A stretch of DNA of 64,000 nucleotides from RECM01 sp047921215 (GTDB taxonomy: Bacteria; Bacteroidota; Rhodothermia; Balneolales; Cyclonatronaceae): assembly GCA_047921215.1 (NCBI GenBank), contig JBLRWO010000015.1, positions 25,546 to 89,545 of the forward strand. The letters run 5' to 3'. Under the pieces are notes generated by a model. The model saw only the letters and a list, made by a program, of their open reading frames with translations. It had not been told where the DNA came from and did not search any database. A program made the position numbers and the translations under genes. This document shows positions 32,990 to 42,379 of the stretch, in pieces. The number at the start of each line of letters is the position of its first letter. The first letter of the stretch is position 1.

Positions 32990-34207
32990 TTACGTCGTGT
33001 ATACCGAATTGAACATCACGTAGTCGGTGGTCAGGTCGCTGCCCCAGCCGGTGCTTTCTTCGGTGCCGGTGTTCAGCTCGAGCCGCACACGGATGTTTGA
33101 TTCCCGCAGCAGCCGTTTTATGGTATTGCGGTCGAAATCGAGGGGCGAGCCTTTGTCCAGCACCTGCAGCAGTTCGTTATCATCGCCCAGCCAGAGGTCG
33201 GCTTTGCTGTAGTCGAAGGGGATTCCCGCATTGCCGCAGGCAGAAATGATCCGGCCCCAGTTGGGATCACGGCCGAACATCGCGGTCTTCACAAGGGTGG
33301 AGTTGGATATGGCTCTTACCAGTTTGCGGGCTTCTTCACTGGTTTTGGCCTTTGCCACCGTGTATTCGATGAACTTCGACGCTCCTTCGCCGTCCGAGAC
33401 GATCAACTGGGCGAGGTGTTTCATCAGCTGCATCAGCTTGTTGCGGAACAGTTCGTAACCCGGGTTGTCTGTGCTCTCAACTTCGCGGTTGCCGGCCAGG
33501 CCGTTTGCCATCACTGCCACCATATCGTTGGTGGAGGTGTCTCCATCGACCGTAATCAGGTTGAATGTGCGGTCGACACAGTAGGTGAGAATATCCTGCA
33601 ACAGGGCTTTGTTGATGTTGAAATCGGTGACGATGAACGCCAGCATGGTGGCCATGTTCGGATGGATCATCCCCGATCCTTTGGCGATACCGGCCAGGTT
33701 CACCTTCACTCCGTCGAACTCAAACTCCACAAACCCCTCTTTGGCAAAGGTGTCGGTGGTGAGTATGGCATTTGCCGCGAAAGAACCGGCCTTGGATTCT
33801 TTCGAAAGCTTGGGGATGTTTTTGTGAATGCCGTTTACGATCTCTTCGGTGGGAAATTTTTCACCAATCAGACCGGTTGAAGCTACAATGACCTCCTCCG
33901 GGGCTATGCCCAGCAGCTCTGCCGCGGTATTGGCCATGGCAATGGCTCCCTGCCGGCCCTGCTCGCCGGTGCAGGCATTGGCATTACCTGCATTGCACAC
34001 AATAACCTGTGCCGTGTTATTCTCAAGGTGTTTCCGGGTGATCTTGATGGGTTCGGCCTGCACCGCATTCATCGTAAAACAGGCTGCCGCCGCAGCGGGA
34101 ACCTCCGAATAGATGATGGCCAGGTCGCGCCGCATCGATTTGATGCCCGAGTGGGCACCCCAGCAGCGGATGCCCCTTACATTTGTAATATTTTTTATCA
34201 GATCCAT
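32990..34207 (-). CDS. argJ: Glutamate N-acetyltransferase / N-acetylglutamate synthase
   Basis: A 405-residue precursor that cuts itself into two chains and moves the acetyl group from N-acetylornithine to glutamate, recycling it in arginine synthesis. The autocleavage site is KGSGMIHPNMATMLAF (cut before the threonine), and VNAVQAEPIK-like and CNAGNANACTGEQG segments are typical. The C-terminal half contains AMFGRDPNWGRIISACGNAG. Last gene of the metZ-argB-argC-argJ cluster, nine bases after argC. Whether it also uses acetyl-CoA cannot be read. Confidence 0.95.
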   Translation of the reverse strand: MDLIKNITNVRGIRCWGAHSGIKSMRRDLAIIYSEVPAAAAACFTMNAVQAEPIKITRKHLENNTAQVIVCNAGNANACTGEQGRQGAIAMANTAAELLGIAPEEVIVASTGLIGEKFPTEEIVNGIHKNIPKLSKESKAGSFAANAILTTDTFAKEGFVEFEFDGVKVNLAGIAKGSGMIHPNMATMLAFIVTDFNINKALLQDILTYCVDRTFNLITVDGDTSTNDMVAVMANGLAGNREVESTDNPGYELFRNKLMQLMKHLAQLIVSDGEGASKFIEYTVAKAKTSEEARKLVRAISNSTLVKTAMFGRDPNWGRIISACGNAGIPFDYSKADLWLGDDNELLQVLDKGSPLDFDRNTIKRLLRESNIRVRLELNTGTEESTGWGSDLTTDYVMFNSVYTT

Positions 34208-34216
34208 GGGTAGTGA

Positions 34217-35260
34217 TTAAGGTTGCAGGGGAACATGCGCAAGTCCGGTTTCCTGGGGCCATCCGAACATGATGTTCATGTTGTGGACCGCCTGTCCCGC
34301 CGCGCCTTTTACGAGATTGTCGATGGCCGATAATACGATGATACGGTTGGTGCGCGGATCCGTTACCGGTCTGATGTCACAATAATTACTGCCCCGTACA
34401 TCCTTAAGTGACGGGTTATCATCCCTGATGCGCACGAAGGGCTGATCCCGGTAAAAGTCATGGTACAGTTTTTCAAGGGCTGCCTGATCCATTGGTATTC
34501 GTGGACGGGCATACACGGTTGCAAGTATTCCCCGGTCAACCGGCAGAAGGTGGGGAGTGAATTGCACCGTAACCAGGTGCCCGCAGAGGCCTGTACACTG
34601 CTCCTCGATTTCGATAGTGTGACGATGGTTTGACACCCCATAAGCCCTGAAATTATCATTCACATTCGAGAAGTGCGTGGTGGTACTGGAGCTGATGCCG
34701 GCGCCGGTCAGTCCCGATTTGGCATCAATAATGATGGTGTCAGTGAGGATGAGGTCGTCGGCAACCAGCGGTGCAAGGGCCAGGATAGACGCCGTGGGAT
34801 AACAGCCCGGATTGGCGACAAGACGCGCTTTACGTATGTTATCGGCATGTATTTCGGGGAGGCCGTACACCGCAGATTTCAGTCCGGAAGGGTAGGTATG
34901 TTCCTTTTTGTACCATTGGGCATACACGTCGGGTGTGCTGAGGCGGAAGTCGCCCGAAAAGTCGATCATGGGCGCACGGTGCCCTGCCCATTTTTCGGCG
35001 AACTCCATCGATACACCGTGCGGTAGTGCCAGGAAAATGACACCCACATCGCTGCCGGTAACCTCATCGGCCGAAACAAGGGGTATATCGAGGATGCCCC
35101 TGAACTGGGGATGCAGCGCTGAAAACGGTTTCCCTTTGTGTGTTTCGGAGGTAATCATGGCAATTTCGACTTCCGGATGCCGTACCAGCAACCTTGCCAG
35201 CTCCGAACCCGTGTACCCCGATGCTCCCGCGATGGCCGCTTTAATTTTTTGTTTGCTCAT
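34217..35260 (-). CDS. argC: N-acetyl-gamma-glutamyl-phosphate reductase
   Basis: A 347-residue NADPH enzyme that reduces N-acetylglutamyl phosphate to the semialdehyde. The dinucleotide motif GASGYTGSELARLLVRHPEV is at the start, the catalytic cysteine is in VANPGCYPTASILAL, and the conserved histidines are in YGVSNHRHTIEIEE. GLTGAGISSSTTTHFSN is a type-1 ArgC segment. Length is normal. It follows argB with a gap of about 93 bases. Confidence 0.95.
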   Translation of the reverse strand: MSKQKIKAAIAGASGYTGSELARLLVRHPEVEIAMITSETHKGKPFSALHPQFRGILDIPLVSADEVTGSDVGVIFLALPHGVSMEFAEKWAGHRAPMIDFSGDFRLSTPDVYAQWYKKEHTYPSGLKSAVYGLPEIHADNIRKARLVANPGCYPTASILALAPLVADDLILTDTIIIDAKSGLTGAGISSSTTTHFSNVNDNFRAYGVSNHRHTIEIEEQCTGLCGHLVTVQFTPHLLPVDRGILATVYARPRIPMDQAALEKLYHDFYRDQPFVRIRDDNPSLKDVRGSNYCDIRPVTDPRTNRIIVLSAIDNLVKGAAGQAVHNMNIMFGWPQETGLAHVPLQP

Positions 35261-35353
35261 GTAGGGTTTATGGTAATACGTATTCGTTCATTCTGCTGCA
35301 TAAAGTAACGATTATGAATGAGATATTCAGGTCCGGGTGAGACGGAGGCCAGT

Positions 35354-36190
35354 CTACCCGTCTGCCCTGATCACGGTACCCGGGGTATCCTGCTCCATGA
35401 CCAGGTCCATAATCTGTGCCGGTTTGGTGCCATTGATCATCACGGCCCTGCGCACGCCGCCCCTGAGTGCGATCTCGCACGACTGTACTTTGGGGATCAT
35501 GCCGCCCCGGACCACATCCCGGTACAGACCGGGCAGTTCGGTAAGGCCGATTTCCCTGATCAGGGAGGCGGGATCGGGAAAGTTGCGGAACAGACCGTCC
35601 ACATCGGTCAGCACGATGTACTCATCAGCGCTTACTGCAGCGGCGATATGCCCCGCCAGCATGTCGGCATTAATATTGTAATCGTTTCCGGCCGTATCGG
35701 AGGCGATGCAGGCGATAACCGGGGTGTAGCCGTTCGACAGCAGCAGGCCGGGCAGCAGCGGATCCACCGATATGACGTTGCCGACCTGGCCGATATCGGT
35801 CTTCACCTCCTGGCCGTTCTCAACACGGGTATGCCAGCGTTTTTCGGCTGTCACCATCATGCCGTCTTTGCCTGACAGCCCCACGGCCCTGAGGCCGGTC
35901 CGGTTCAGCAGCCCGACGAGCGAGCTGTTTACCTCGCCTTTCAGCGCCTTCTCGATATGAATCAGTGCTTCAGCCGTTGTGTAGCGCTGCCCGTCGAAAA
36001 ACCCGGATACGATGCCGGCAGCCTCAAGGGCCTTGTTGATGAAGGGTCCCCCGCCATGCACCAGAACCACCTCAATGCCTTCATGGCAGATCCGGGCAAT
36101 AATTGCGGCGATCTCCTTTTTGAGTTCGTCGCTGGTCATGGCGTTGCCGCCGTATTTGATGAGAATCCGCTTTTTCTTCATGATGCTCAC
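35354..36190 (-). CDS. argB: Acetylglutamate kinase
   Basis: A 278-residue amino-acid kinase with the ATP-binding lysine and glycine loop in LIKYGGNAM, substrate-binding VLVHGGGPFINKAL, and the C-terminal GGMIPKVQSCEIALRGGV. It phosphorylates N-acetylglutamate, the usual control point of arginine synthesis. In some Bacteroidota the pathway uses N-succinyl intermediates; substrate choice cannot be read here. The N-terminal feedback helix of arginine-sensitive kinases is absent or short, so strong arginine inhibition is doubtful. The start is one base after metZ ends. Confidence 0.93.
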   Translation of the reverse strand: MSIMKKKRILIKYGGNAMTSDELKKEIAAIIARICHEGIEVVLVHGGGPFINKALEAAGIVSGFFDGQRYTTAEALIHIEKALKGEVNSSLVGLLNRTGLRAVGLSGKDGMMVTAEKRWHTRVENGQEVKTDIGQVGNVISVDPLLPGLLLSNGYTPVIACIASDTAGNDYNINADMLAGHIAAAVSADEYIVLTDVDGLFRNFPDPASLIREIGLTELPGLYRDVVRGGMIPKVQSCEIALRGGVRRAVMINGTKPAQIMDLVMEQDTPGTVIRADG

Positions 36191-36191
36191 T

Positions 36192-37370
36192 TTATGGGCG
36201 GGCCGATTTTTCTATGGCCTGTTCGATGTCGGCCAGGATGTCAGTCGGGTGTTCAAGGCCTGCAGAAACGCGGATCAGGCCCGGCGTGATGCCGACCGCC
36301 GACTGCTCATCAGCCGATAGCTTCGAATGGGTAGTGGTTGCCGGATGGGTTACGATGGTGCGGGTATCGCCGAGATTGGCCGTGAGCGAGAGCATCTCAA
36401 GTGCGTCAAGGAACCGTTTTGCGCGGTCAGGTCCTCCCTTCAGCTCAAAGGTGAACAGACCGCCGCCGTAGCGCATTTGCCTGCGGGCCAGATGGTAGCC
36501 AGGGTGAGACTCGAGGAAGGGATAACGTACCCATTCCACCTGGTCATGCTCCTGGAGCCGGGATGCCAGCTCAAACGCGGTCGTACAGTGCCGGTCCATG
36601 CGTACGGCAAGCGTCTCAAGACTTTTCGACAAAATCCAGCCGTTGAAAGGCGACATGGCCGGCCCCGAATGGCGGGCCAGGAATCGGACCTCTTTGATCA
36701 GATCCGCGTTGCCCAGAACGGCCCCGCCGATTACACGCCCCTGGCCGTCGATGAACTTGGTGGCGGAATGGGTAACCAGGTGTGCCCCGTAATCAGCCGG
36801 GTTCTGCAGATAGGGCGTGGCAAAGCAGTTGTCGACATTCAGCAGGATACCATGTCTGGCGGCCAGTTTGCCGGCAAATTCGAGATCGGCTATTGCCAGG
36901 CCGGGGTTCGACGGCGTTTCCAGGAAAAGCATCCTGGTCTCCGGACGGATGGCGGCCTCCCATGTATCCGGCTTGTCGGTGTCGACCCAGGTGTGTGCGA
37001 TATTCCAGCGCGGGAACAGCCGCGTAATAACCTGGTGCGTGGACCCGAAAACCGACCGTGATGCCACAATATGGTCACCCGCACTCAGGAAAGCTGCCAT
37101 GCTCATGAACATGGCGGCCATGCCGCTGGCGGTGGCGATGCCGTCTTCCGTGTTTTCAAGCAGGCAGAGTTTGCGGATGAACTCATCGTTGTTCGGATTG
37201 GAAAAACGCGAATAGATGTTTCCTTCGGCCTCGTCAGCAAAAAGCATACGGGCCTGTTCGGCATCATCGAAAACAAAACTGGAGGTCGCAAAAATGGGCA
37301 CCGAATGCTCACGTTGCTGTGATCGCGGCACCTGACTGCGGATGGCGTTGGTTTCGAACTTTTTCTTCAT
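36192..37370 (-). CDS. metZ: O-succinylhomoserine sulfhydrylase (MetZ-like)
   Basis: A 392-residue PLP enzyme of the Cys/Met metabolism family that makes homocysteine from an activated homoserine and sulfide. The PLP lysine is in HSATKFIDGQGRVIGGA; SFVFDDAEQARMLFADEA and NIYSRFSNPNND are closer to MetZ than to cystathionine gamma-synthase. DNCFATPYLQNP and RVSAGLEHPTDILADI are also standard. The gene is followed by argB after one base, an uncommon link of methionine with arginine synthesis. Acetyl- versus succinyl-homoserine preference is uncertain. Confidence 0.88.
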   Translation of the reverse strand: MKKKFETNAIRSQVPRSQQREHSVPIFATSSFVFDDAEQARMLFADEAEGNIYSRFSNPNNDEFIRKLCLLENTEDGIATASGMAAMFMSMAAFLSAGDHIVASRSVFGSTHQVITRLFPRWNIAHTWVDTDKPDTWEAAIRPETRMLFLETPSNPGLAIADLEFAGKLAARHGILLNVDNCFATPYLQNPADYGAHLVTHSATKFIDGQGRVIGGAVLGNADLIKEVRFLARHSGPAMSPFNGWILSKSLETLAVRMDRHCTTAFELASRLQEHDQVEWVRYPFLESHPGYHLARRQMRYGGGLFTFELKGGPDRAKRFLDALEMLSLTANLGDTRTIVTHPATTTHSKLSADEQSAVGITPGLIRVSAGLEHPTDILADIEQAIEKSARP

Positions 37371-37439
37371 GAACTTTTCTGCAGCCTTCCGTTTGTGTTT
37401 AGATCAATTGAATTGAGTTCTGATCACCTGATGATCACA

Positions 37440-37856
37440 TCATGCTGTAATTTCGAATGAACTGGTGATGTTGGCAGTTTTTTCGATAATCCGGGCAACC
37501 GAGCAGTATTTGATGAGTGACAATTCTATGGCACGAGCCACTTTATTTTCGTCGAGGTTGCCGCCGAGAATAAAGTGCAGATGGATATCTGTAAAAATTT
37601 TGGTGTCGCCTTCCTCTTCTCTTTTGGCCGTCATCTTAACGCTGTAGGAAGTGGGGTTCAGCTTCTGCTTTTGCAAAATGGAGATTACATCGATGGAGCT
37701 GCATCCCCCGAGTGAGGAGAGCAGTACCTGCATCGGACGCATCCCTGCGTTTACGCCGCCGATTTCGGCTGTACCGTCCATGTCGATGGTATTACCGGCT
37801 TCATTTTCAGCCCTGAAATGATGATCGCTGTTAACCCTGTTTAATGTGATTTCCAT
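37440..37856 (-). CDS. OsmC-family peroxiredoxin-like protein
   Basis: A 138-residue protein with the two conserved cysteines of the OsmC/Ohr fold: one in SLGGCSSIDVISILQKQK, the other in IKYCSVARIIEKT. Members reduce organic hydroperoxides with these thiols. The protein is closer to the YhfA-like branch than to true Ohr, judging by the overall pattern, so peroxide reduction is not assured. It stands alone downstream of the metZ leader. Confidence 0.88.
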   Translation of the reverse strand: MEITLNRVNSDHHFRAENEAGNTIDMDGTAEIGGVNAGMRPMQVLLSSLGGCSSIDVISILQKQKLNPTSYSVKMTAKREEEGDTKIFTDIHLHFILGGNLDENKVARAIELSLIKYCSVARIIEKTANITSSFEITA

Positions 37857-38172
37857 ATAATTTGGAGATGATTTGAAGTGTTGGTGTAAAATATCAGTCA
37901 GAAAATAAGCCTGCTGAAACAGTGGTCAAAGTTTCTTTCAAAAATTGTTTTGTGTTCCGAGGTTCGAGAGAAGTTTTCTGACGGAAGATTCACCGGGAAT
38001 TTTGCCTGATGGTGCACTTGATGGCATGGATCACCTGATGGCATGCATAAGGTGCCGGCGTTCCTCTGCCACACTATCTGCAGCATAAAAGGCAGGTTGT
38101 CTTACCGGATACTTGTTTCTGCATTTTACCGGATCGACGGAACGGAAAACGGTAAGGCGGGTAAAAGCACCC

Positions 38173-38844
38173 ATGGCTGTTTGTGTAAAATCACCGGGAA
38201 GTGTTCGCACCATGATGCTCGTCGTACTGGCATTTGCGGCGGCCTGCGGTTCATCACGTCCGGCAGCAGATACCGGAACGGAAAAACCGTTCTACTATGA
38301 TGAAGCTCGGCATGTTATGGTCAGGATTGGCGGCGATCCGCAGCCGGATCTACTGGCGGGGTACAACCGCCACCTGGAGGAGCATCCCTGGCTTGCCTAC
38401 CGTTTCTATCAGGACGAGGTTCTTGGTCTGGAAACCGCCTTCGACCGGATGATCTATACTGTACCCGACTTCACGGCCATGGGCTACAGTGCAGAGCTTA
38501 TCGACAGGCCGGTGCCCGTCTATCCCGAAAAAAAGCCGATTGCCGGCCGTGTGCTCATCGTTGAGGTCTCCATGATCGTGGCCCCCGATGGCAGGGTGGA
38601 GTATGCCGAGCTGGCAAACATCCGCAGAAATGTGAACGAGCCGGAGAGCAGACTGTCGACTGCCGTAAACGGCGAACTCCCCCGGTGGCTGCAGGCCAAT
38701 CTGCACGAGCTGGATCTCCCCTACATCCGTCACAGCCTGGAAAATGCCGTTCAGTATATATTCCGGCCGGTTGAACCGGAGGGGGTACCGGTACGTTTTA
38801 ATGTGATCGTATCCTATATCTATGAAGCAGACAAGGTGAGGTAA
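38173..38844 (+). CDS. Lipoprotein with TonB-C-terminal-like domain
   Basis: From the ATG at 38173 a 223-residue protein. A hydrophobic signal ends in the lipobox LAFAAAC, so the mature protein starts at that cysteine. Residues from about 110 onward resemble a TonB C-terminal domain: VPVYPEKKPIAGRVLIVEVS, MIVAPDGRVEYAELANI, ending with YIFRPVEPEGVPVRFNVIVS. Such stand-alone domains occur often in Bacteroidota outside true TonB proteins. No TonB transmembrane or proline-rich part exists. An ATG at 38212 would still include the signal. Confidence 0.65.
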   Translation: MAVCVKSPGSVRTMMLVVLAFAAACGSSRPAADTGTEKPFYYDEARHVMVRIGGDPQPDLLAGYNRHLEEHPWLAYRFYQDEVLGLETAFDRMIYTVPDFTAMGYSAELIDRPVPVYPEKKPIAGRVLIVEVSMIVAPDGRVEYAELANIRRNVNEPESRLSTAVNGELPRWLQANLHELDLPYIRHSLENAVQYIFRPVEPEGVPVRFNVIVSYIYEADKVR

Positions 38845-38850
38845 AAAAAA

Positions 38851-38877
38851 CCCGGCCGGGTTTTCTGTCCGGCCGGG
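38851..38877 (-). terminator. Rho-independent terminator, best read on the minus strand
   Basis: Nine-base stem CCCGGCCGG (38851-38859) with CCGGCCGGG (38869-38877), loop of nine. On the minus strand it is followed by eight Ts (38843-38850), a strong terminator for the glycosyltransferase/phosphoesterase pair that converges from the right. On the plus strand the T-run is weak. Confidence 0.75.
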
Positions 38878-39053
38878 AATACTTTTCTCTTGATGACACT
38901 AACTAAACCAAGGTACGTATGTGGTGTACCAAACCAGTGTGTGTATTGATATAGACGGATTCAGATTGATAATGTTGCGATTTTTTTTAAGTCAGGTAAG
39001 ATTTTTTTTGCCAGGTCATGTAACCGGTGTTAAGACTGTTATTTACGCGTTTA

Positions 39054-40064
39054 TTACGCAGATAATGGAGTAGCCGGCCATTCCACATGTGCAAGTACCT
39101 GGTCCACGATAACAGTTTTATTATCGAGGTAGTCGATTTTAATGGTATCGGATACATCAAGCCACTTCCTGAGCCGGGCCGGAAAATTGGTACCAACGGA
39201 GCTTTCAACGGTAACCCCCATCCGTTGAAGTGCGGCCGCGTTACAAGCCTGCTCATATTGGTTTTTCATGGGAATTACCATCAGTTTTTTACCCAGGTAC
39301 AGGCTTTCGGACGGGGCTTCAAAACCGGCACCGCAAATAAAACCGCTGCAGGATTCCAGGCTTTTCAAAAATTCAATACCGCTAACAGGCATCACATCCG
39401 CATTACCGGATGTATAGGCCAGTCTGCAGGTTTTTGAGAAAATCTGCCATTTCACATCCGGCAGTTTATGAAAGAACCCCAATAGCCAGCGGTCATCAAA
39501 GGCCGGAAGGTAGACGGTGACATGACCGTGGTCAACAGGGTCAAGGTTCCGTACCGCGCTGCGGATCAGGGGTGTGTGGATGAAGGTATCGTACCGGCTG
39601 AAATGAAATCCTACAGCGTTCAGCGACGGGGAAAAATACCGGAACAGGGCCTCGACGGCCGGATTGCGAAACGCCGGACGTGGCGTTTTTGCAGACAGGA
39701 ATGCAGCCTGATGGCTCAGTGCAACACAGGGGATGCCCGCCCTTCTGGCCGCCCAGGCCGTTACGGGTTCAAAATCGTTGATCACAAGGTCGTATCGCTG
39801 GATCGGGAAGTCGCGCACATCCCTCAAAAAACGACTCAGTGAAAGTTCCCGGAGCGTCGATGGCATGTCAATTCCACCCCTTCGCCCGAAGGCATAACTG
39901 ATGCCCCGAAGGTGATAATCGACTGGCTGGTTCATGTCCACCTCCATGCAGCTGCCGCTCACCAGTACATCCACTGAACCGTGCTGCCTGAATATAGGGA
40001 TGAATTCCGAAGCCCGGCTGGCGTGACCGTTACCGGTACCCTGAACGGCGTAAAGTATCTTCAT
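39054..40064 (-). CDS. Glycosyltransferase-like protein (MJ1255/MurG-like)
   Basis: A 336-residue protein with a GT-B-type start, ILYAVQGTGNGHASRASEFI, and a C-terminal glycosyl-donor site with FICGAGFEAPSESLYLGKKL and IPMKNQYEQACNAAALQRMG. It belongs to the uncharacterised family once named after MJ1255. Its start overlaps the end of the LpxH-like gene by 35 bases, so the two are co-expressed. Together they suggest glycolipid or cell-envelope synthesis; donor and acceptor are unknown. Confidence 0.83.
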   Translation of the reverse strand: MKILYAVQGTGNGHASRASEFIPIFRQHGSVDVLVSGSCMEVDMNQPVDYHLRGISYAFGRRGGIDMPSTLRELSLSRFLRDVRDFPIQRYDLVINDFEPVTAWAARRAGIPCVALSHQAAFLSAKTPRPAFRNPAVEALFRYFSPSLNAVGFHFSRYDTFIHTPLIRSAVRNLDPVDHGHVTVYLPAFDDRWLLGFFHKLPDVKWQIFSKTCRLAYTSGNADVMPVSGIEFLKSLESCSGFICGAGFEAPSESLYLGKKLMVIPMKNQYEQACNAAALQRMGVTVESSVGTNFPARLRKWLDVSDTIKIDYLDNKTVIVDQVLAHVEWPATPLSA

Positions 40065-40899
40065 GTTGTGAAATTATGTGTTCGAAAATCTCATGGTTCA
40101 TCTCGAAATAATCATCTTTCCGGATTTCCGGGGCCGGATCTATGTCTTCCGGGAGTTGTTTTTCGTCGTAACGGTACAACATCCACTCGCCGTTGTTGTA
40201 TTCGAGGGATGTCAGGTTTTCGACCCAGTCGCCGGAGTTCAGATAGGTAACACTTCCCTTGCCGTTTACACTGCGCTTGATAACCGGTCGGTGGATGTGT
40301 CCGCAAACCACATACTCGTAGCCGTTGTCGATGGCCAGATCGGTGGCCGTGTTCTCAAAATCGTTGATGAATTTGACTGCCGACTTTACACCGTCTTTGA
40401 TGCTTTTTGAAAACGACATCTTGCCCCGTCCCAGCTTGCAGGAGACAAAGTTTACCATCCGGTTCAGAAGAATGAGCAGGTCATAGCCGACACCGCCCAG
40501 CTTGGCCACGGTTTTGGAATACTTCATGGTCACATCAAACACATCGCCGTGAAAAAACCAGGCTGTTTTACCGTTCAGCTCGATGAGCAGTTTGTCGCGC
40601 AGATGAAAGTTACTCAGCCTGAAATCGGAGAATTTACGCAGGTTTTCGTCGTGATTGCCCGTCAGGTAGTAGACCACGGTCCCCTTCGAGAGCAGTGCCA
40701 TAATCGTTTTCAGCACCTTCATGTGCGAATCGGGCCAGTAGTACTTTTTGAACTGCCACATATCCATGATATCCCCGTTCAGGATCAGGATGCGGGGTTT
40801 GATGCTTTTGAGATAACGGTTCAGCTCAACGGCATGGCAGCCATAGGTGCCCAGGTGCACATCCGATATAACAACGAGATCGACGGGTCTTTTGCTCAT
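40030..40899 (-). CDS. Metallophosphoesterase, LpxH-like (UDP-diacylglucosamine diphosphatase)
   Basis: A 289-residue calcineurin-like enzyme with the ordered metal motifs SDVHLGTYGCHA, LILNGDIMDMW, LTGNHDENL, FFHGDVFDVTM and CGHIHRP. The motifs and length fit LpxH/LpxH2-type enzymes, which cut UDP-2,3-diacylglucosamine in lipid A synthesis. The overlap with a glycosyltransferase fits an envelope role. Since the family also has other phosphodiesterases, the substrate is a family inference. Confidence 0.8.
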   Translation of the reverse strand: MSKRPVDLVVISDVHLGTYGCHAVELNRYLKSIKPRILILNGDIMDMWQFKKYYWPDSHMKVLKTIMALLSKGTVVYYLTGNHDENLRKFSDFRLSNFHLRDKLLIELNGKTAWFFHGDVFDVTMKYSKTVAKLGGVGYDLLILLNRMVNFVSCKLGRGKMSFSKSIKDGVKSAVKFINDFENTATDLAIDNGYEYVVCGHIHRPVIKRSVNGKGSVTYLNSGDWVENLTSLEYNNGEWMLYRYDEKQLPEDIDPAPEIRKDDYFEMNHEIFEHIISQHEDTLRRSGYR

Positions 40900-40975
40900 T
40901 TTTTGAAGTTTTCGAAAAGATGGGCCCTTAACATGATCAAATTGTTACGAGCGTGTTATTAATGTGTTAATTCAG

Positions 40976-41032
40976 CCGTCATGCCGAGCACAATCCGCTA
41001 TGCTTCGTTGCGCTCAGCATGACGTTTGGGTT
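40976..41032. repeat. R2-type repeat as a near-palindrome
   Basis: CGTCATGCCGAGCACAAT and then GCTTCGTTGCGCTCAGCATG form inverted arms about 45 bases long overall. This is the same R2 core as at 54322-54366. It lies between the divergent LpxH-like and pntAA genes. Confidence 0.6.
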
Positions 41033-41173
41033 AATTTTCGTGATACGGGTGATGGGTTTTTCAAAAAGAATCCGTTTATTGGGCGCAATGTATTTGACCG
41101 ATGAAGTGTTCATTTTATCTGTTAGCTATTTTCATAGTATCTATTGGCCATATTCAATTATGGAGGAAAAACA

Positions 41174-42301
41174 GTGAAGATCGGAGTTATTAAAGAAAAC
41201 CAGTCCGGCGAAAACAGGGTGGCCCTGAGTCCGGAATCGACCGGCAAGCTGGTTCAGCAGGGCCTCACGGTGCTGGTCGAGAAGGATGCGGGCAAGTCGG
41301 CCCACTTTACGGATGAGGCCTATACCAAAGCAGGTGCCACGATCAGGTCATCGGCCGGGGACGTGCTTGGCGGATCCGACATCATCGTTAAGCTGCAGCC
41401 CCCCGCACCCGGCGAGGTTGCCGCCATGAAACCCGGAGCGGTCCTTATCGGCTTTCTGTGGGCACTTCAGAACCCGGACCTGGTCGGTCTGCTCAAAAAA
41501 CACAAAATTACCGCACTGGGGATGGAGGCGCTGCCGCGCATAAGCCGCGCCCAGAAGATGGATGCCCTGTCGGCCATGAGCAACATTGCCGGTTACAAGG
41601 CCATCCTGATCGGGGCATCGCTGCTCGGTAAATACATGCCCATGCTGATGACCGCTGCCGGAACCGTGGCACCCTCTAAAGTGCTCATTCTCGGGGCCGG
41701 TGTGGCAGGACTGCAGGCCATTGCCACTGCGAAGCGTCTCGGAGCCGTAGTGGAGGCGTTCGACGTGCGCAGCGTGGTTAAGGAACAGGTTGAAAGCCTG
41801 GGAGCCAGGTTCCTCGAGGTGGAACTCGAAAAAGAGGATACGGAAACCGCCGGCGGTTATGCGAAGGAGCTCAGCGACGAGAACAAGCGCCGGCAGCAGC
41901 AGGCCGTTCATGAGCGGTCCAAATCGATGGATATGATCGTAACCACGGCCCTCATCCCCGGCAGGCCGGCCCCGAAACTGCTCACCAAAACGATGGTGGC
42001 CGATATGCAGCCCGGAACGGTTATCGTGGACCTTGCAGCCGAGCAGGGCGGTAACTGTGAGCTCACCAAACCCGGCGAAACCTATACCACGGAGAACGGT
42101 GTCATCATTGCCGGGCCACTGAATATTCCCTCATCCATGCCCTACCACGCGAGCCAGCTCTATTCCAGAACGGCACTCGCGCTGTTGCAGCACATCCTGA
42201 AAGATGGCCAGGTGAACCTCGATTTTGACGATGAGATTACCGGTCAGACAACCATCACCCATAACGGGGAAACGGTGAGCCCGCTGATGAAGGGAACCTG
42301 A
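41174..42301 (+). CDS. pntAA: NAD(P) transhydrogenase subunit alpha 1 (NAD-binding)
   Basis: A 375-residue protein that binds NAD(H) in the proton-pumping transhydrogenase. The N-terminus MKIGVIKENQSGENRVALSP is typical. VLILGAGVAGLQAIATAKRL is the dinucleotide fold, and DMIVTTALIPGRPAP is a family motif. The start is the GTG at 41174, fixed by a strong ribosome site, GGAGG, at 41162-41166 with a seven-base gap. An upstream ATG at 41144 is rejected. The alpha chain is split into two genes here, as in Rhodospirillum and Thermus. Confidence 0.94.
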   Translation: MKIGVIKENQSGENRVALSPESTGKLVQQGLTVLVEKDAGKSAHFTDEAYTKAGATIRSSAGDVLGGSDIIVKLQPPAPGEVAAMKPGAVLIGFLWALQNPDLVGLLKKHKITALGMEALPRISRAQKMDALSAMSNIAGYKAILIGASLLGKYMPMLMTAAGTVAPSKVLILGAGVAGLQAIATAKRLGAVVEAFDVRSVVKEQVESLGARFLEVELEKEDTETAGGYAKELSDENKRRQQQAVHERSKSMDMIVTTALIPGRPAPKLLTKTMVADMQPGTVIVDLAAEQGGNCELTKPGETYTTENGVIIAGPLNIPSSMPYHASQLYSRTALALLQHILKDGQVNLDFDDEITGQTTITHNGETVSPLMKGT

Positions 42302-42379
42302 GTCTGTTACGGTACAGTACAGAATTTAATAAAACCCTTAAGGGTGGCTTAAAATCACGATAAAGCAAGAATCGGAAAT

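Noticed and set aside
40976..41032. Possible transcription terminator between the LpxH-like and pntAA genes
   Set aside because: The genes are divergent, so no terminator is expected, and the arms are the R2 repeat found elsewhere; no T-run follows.
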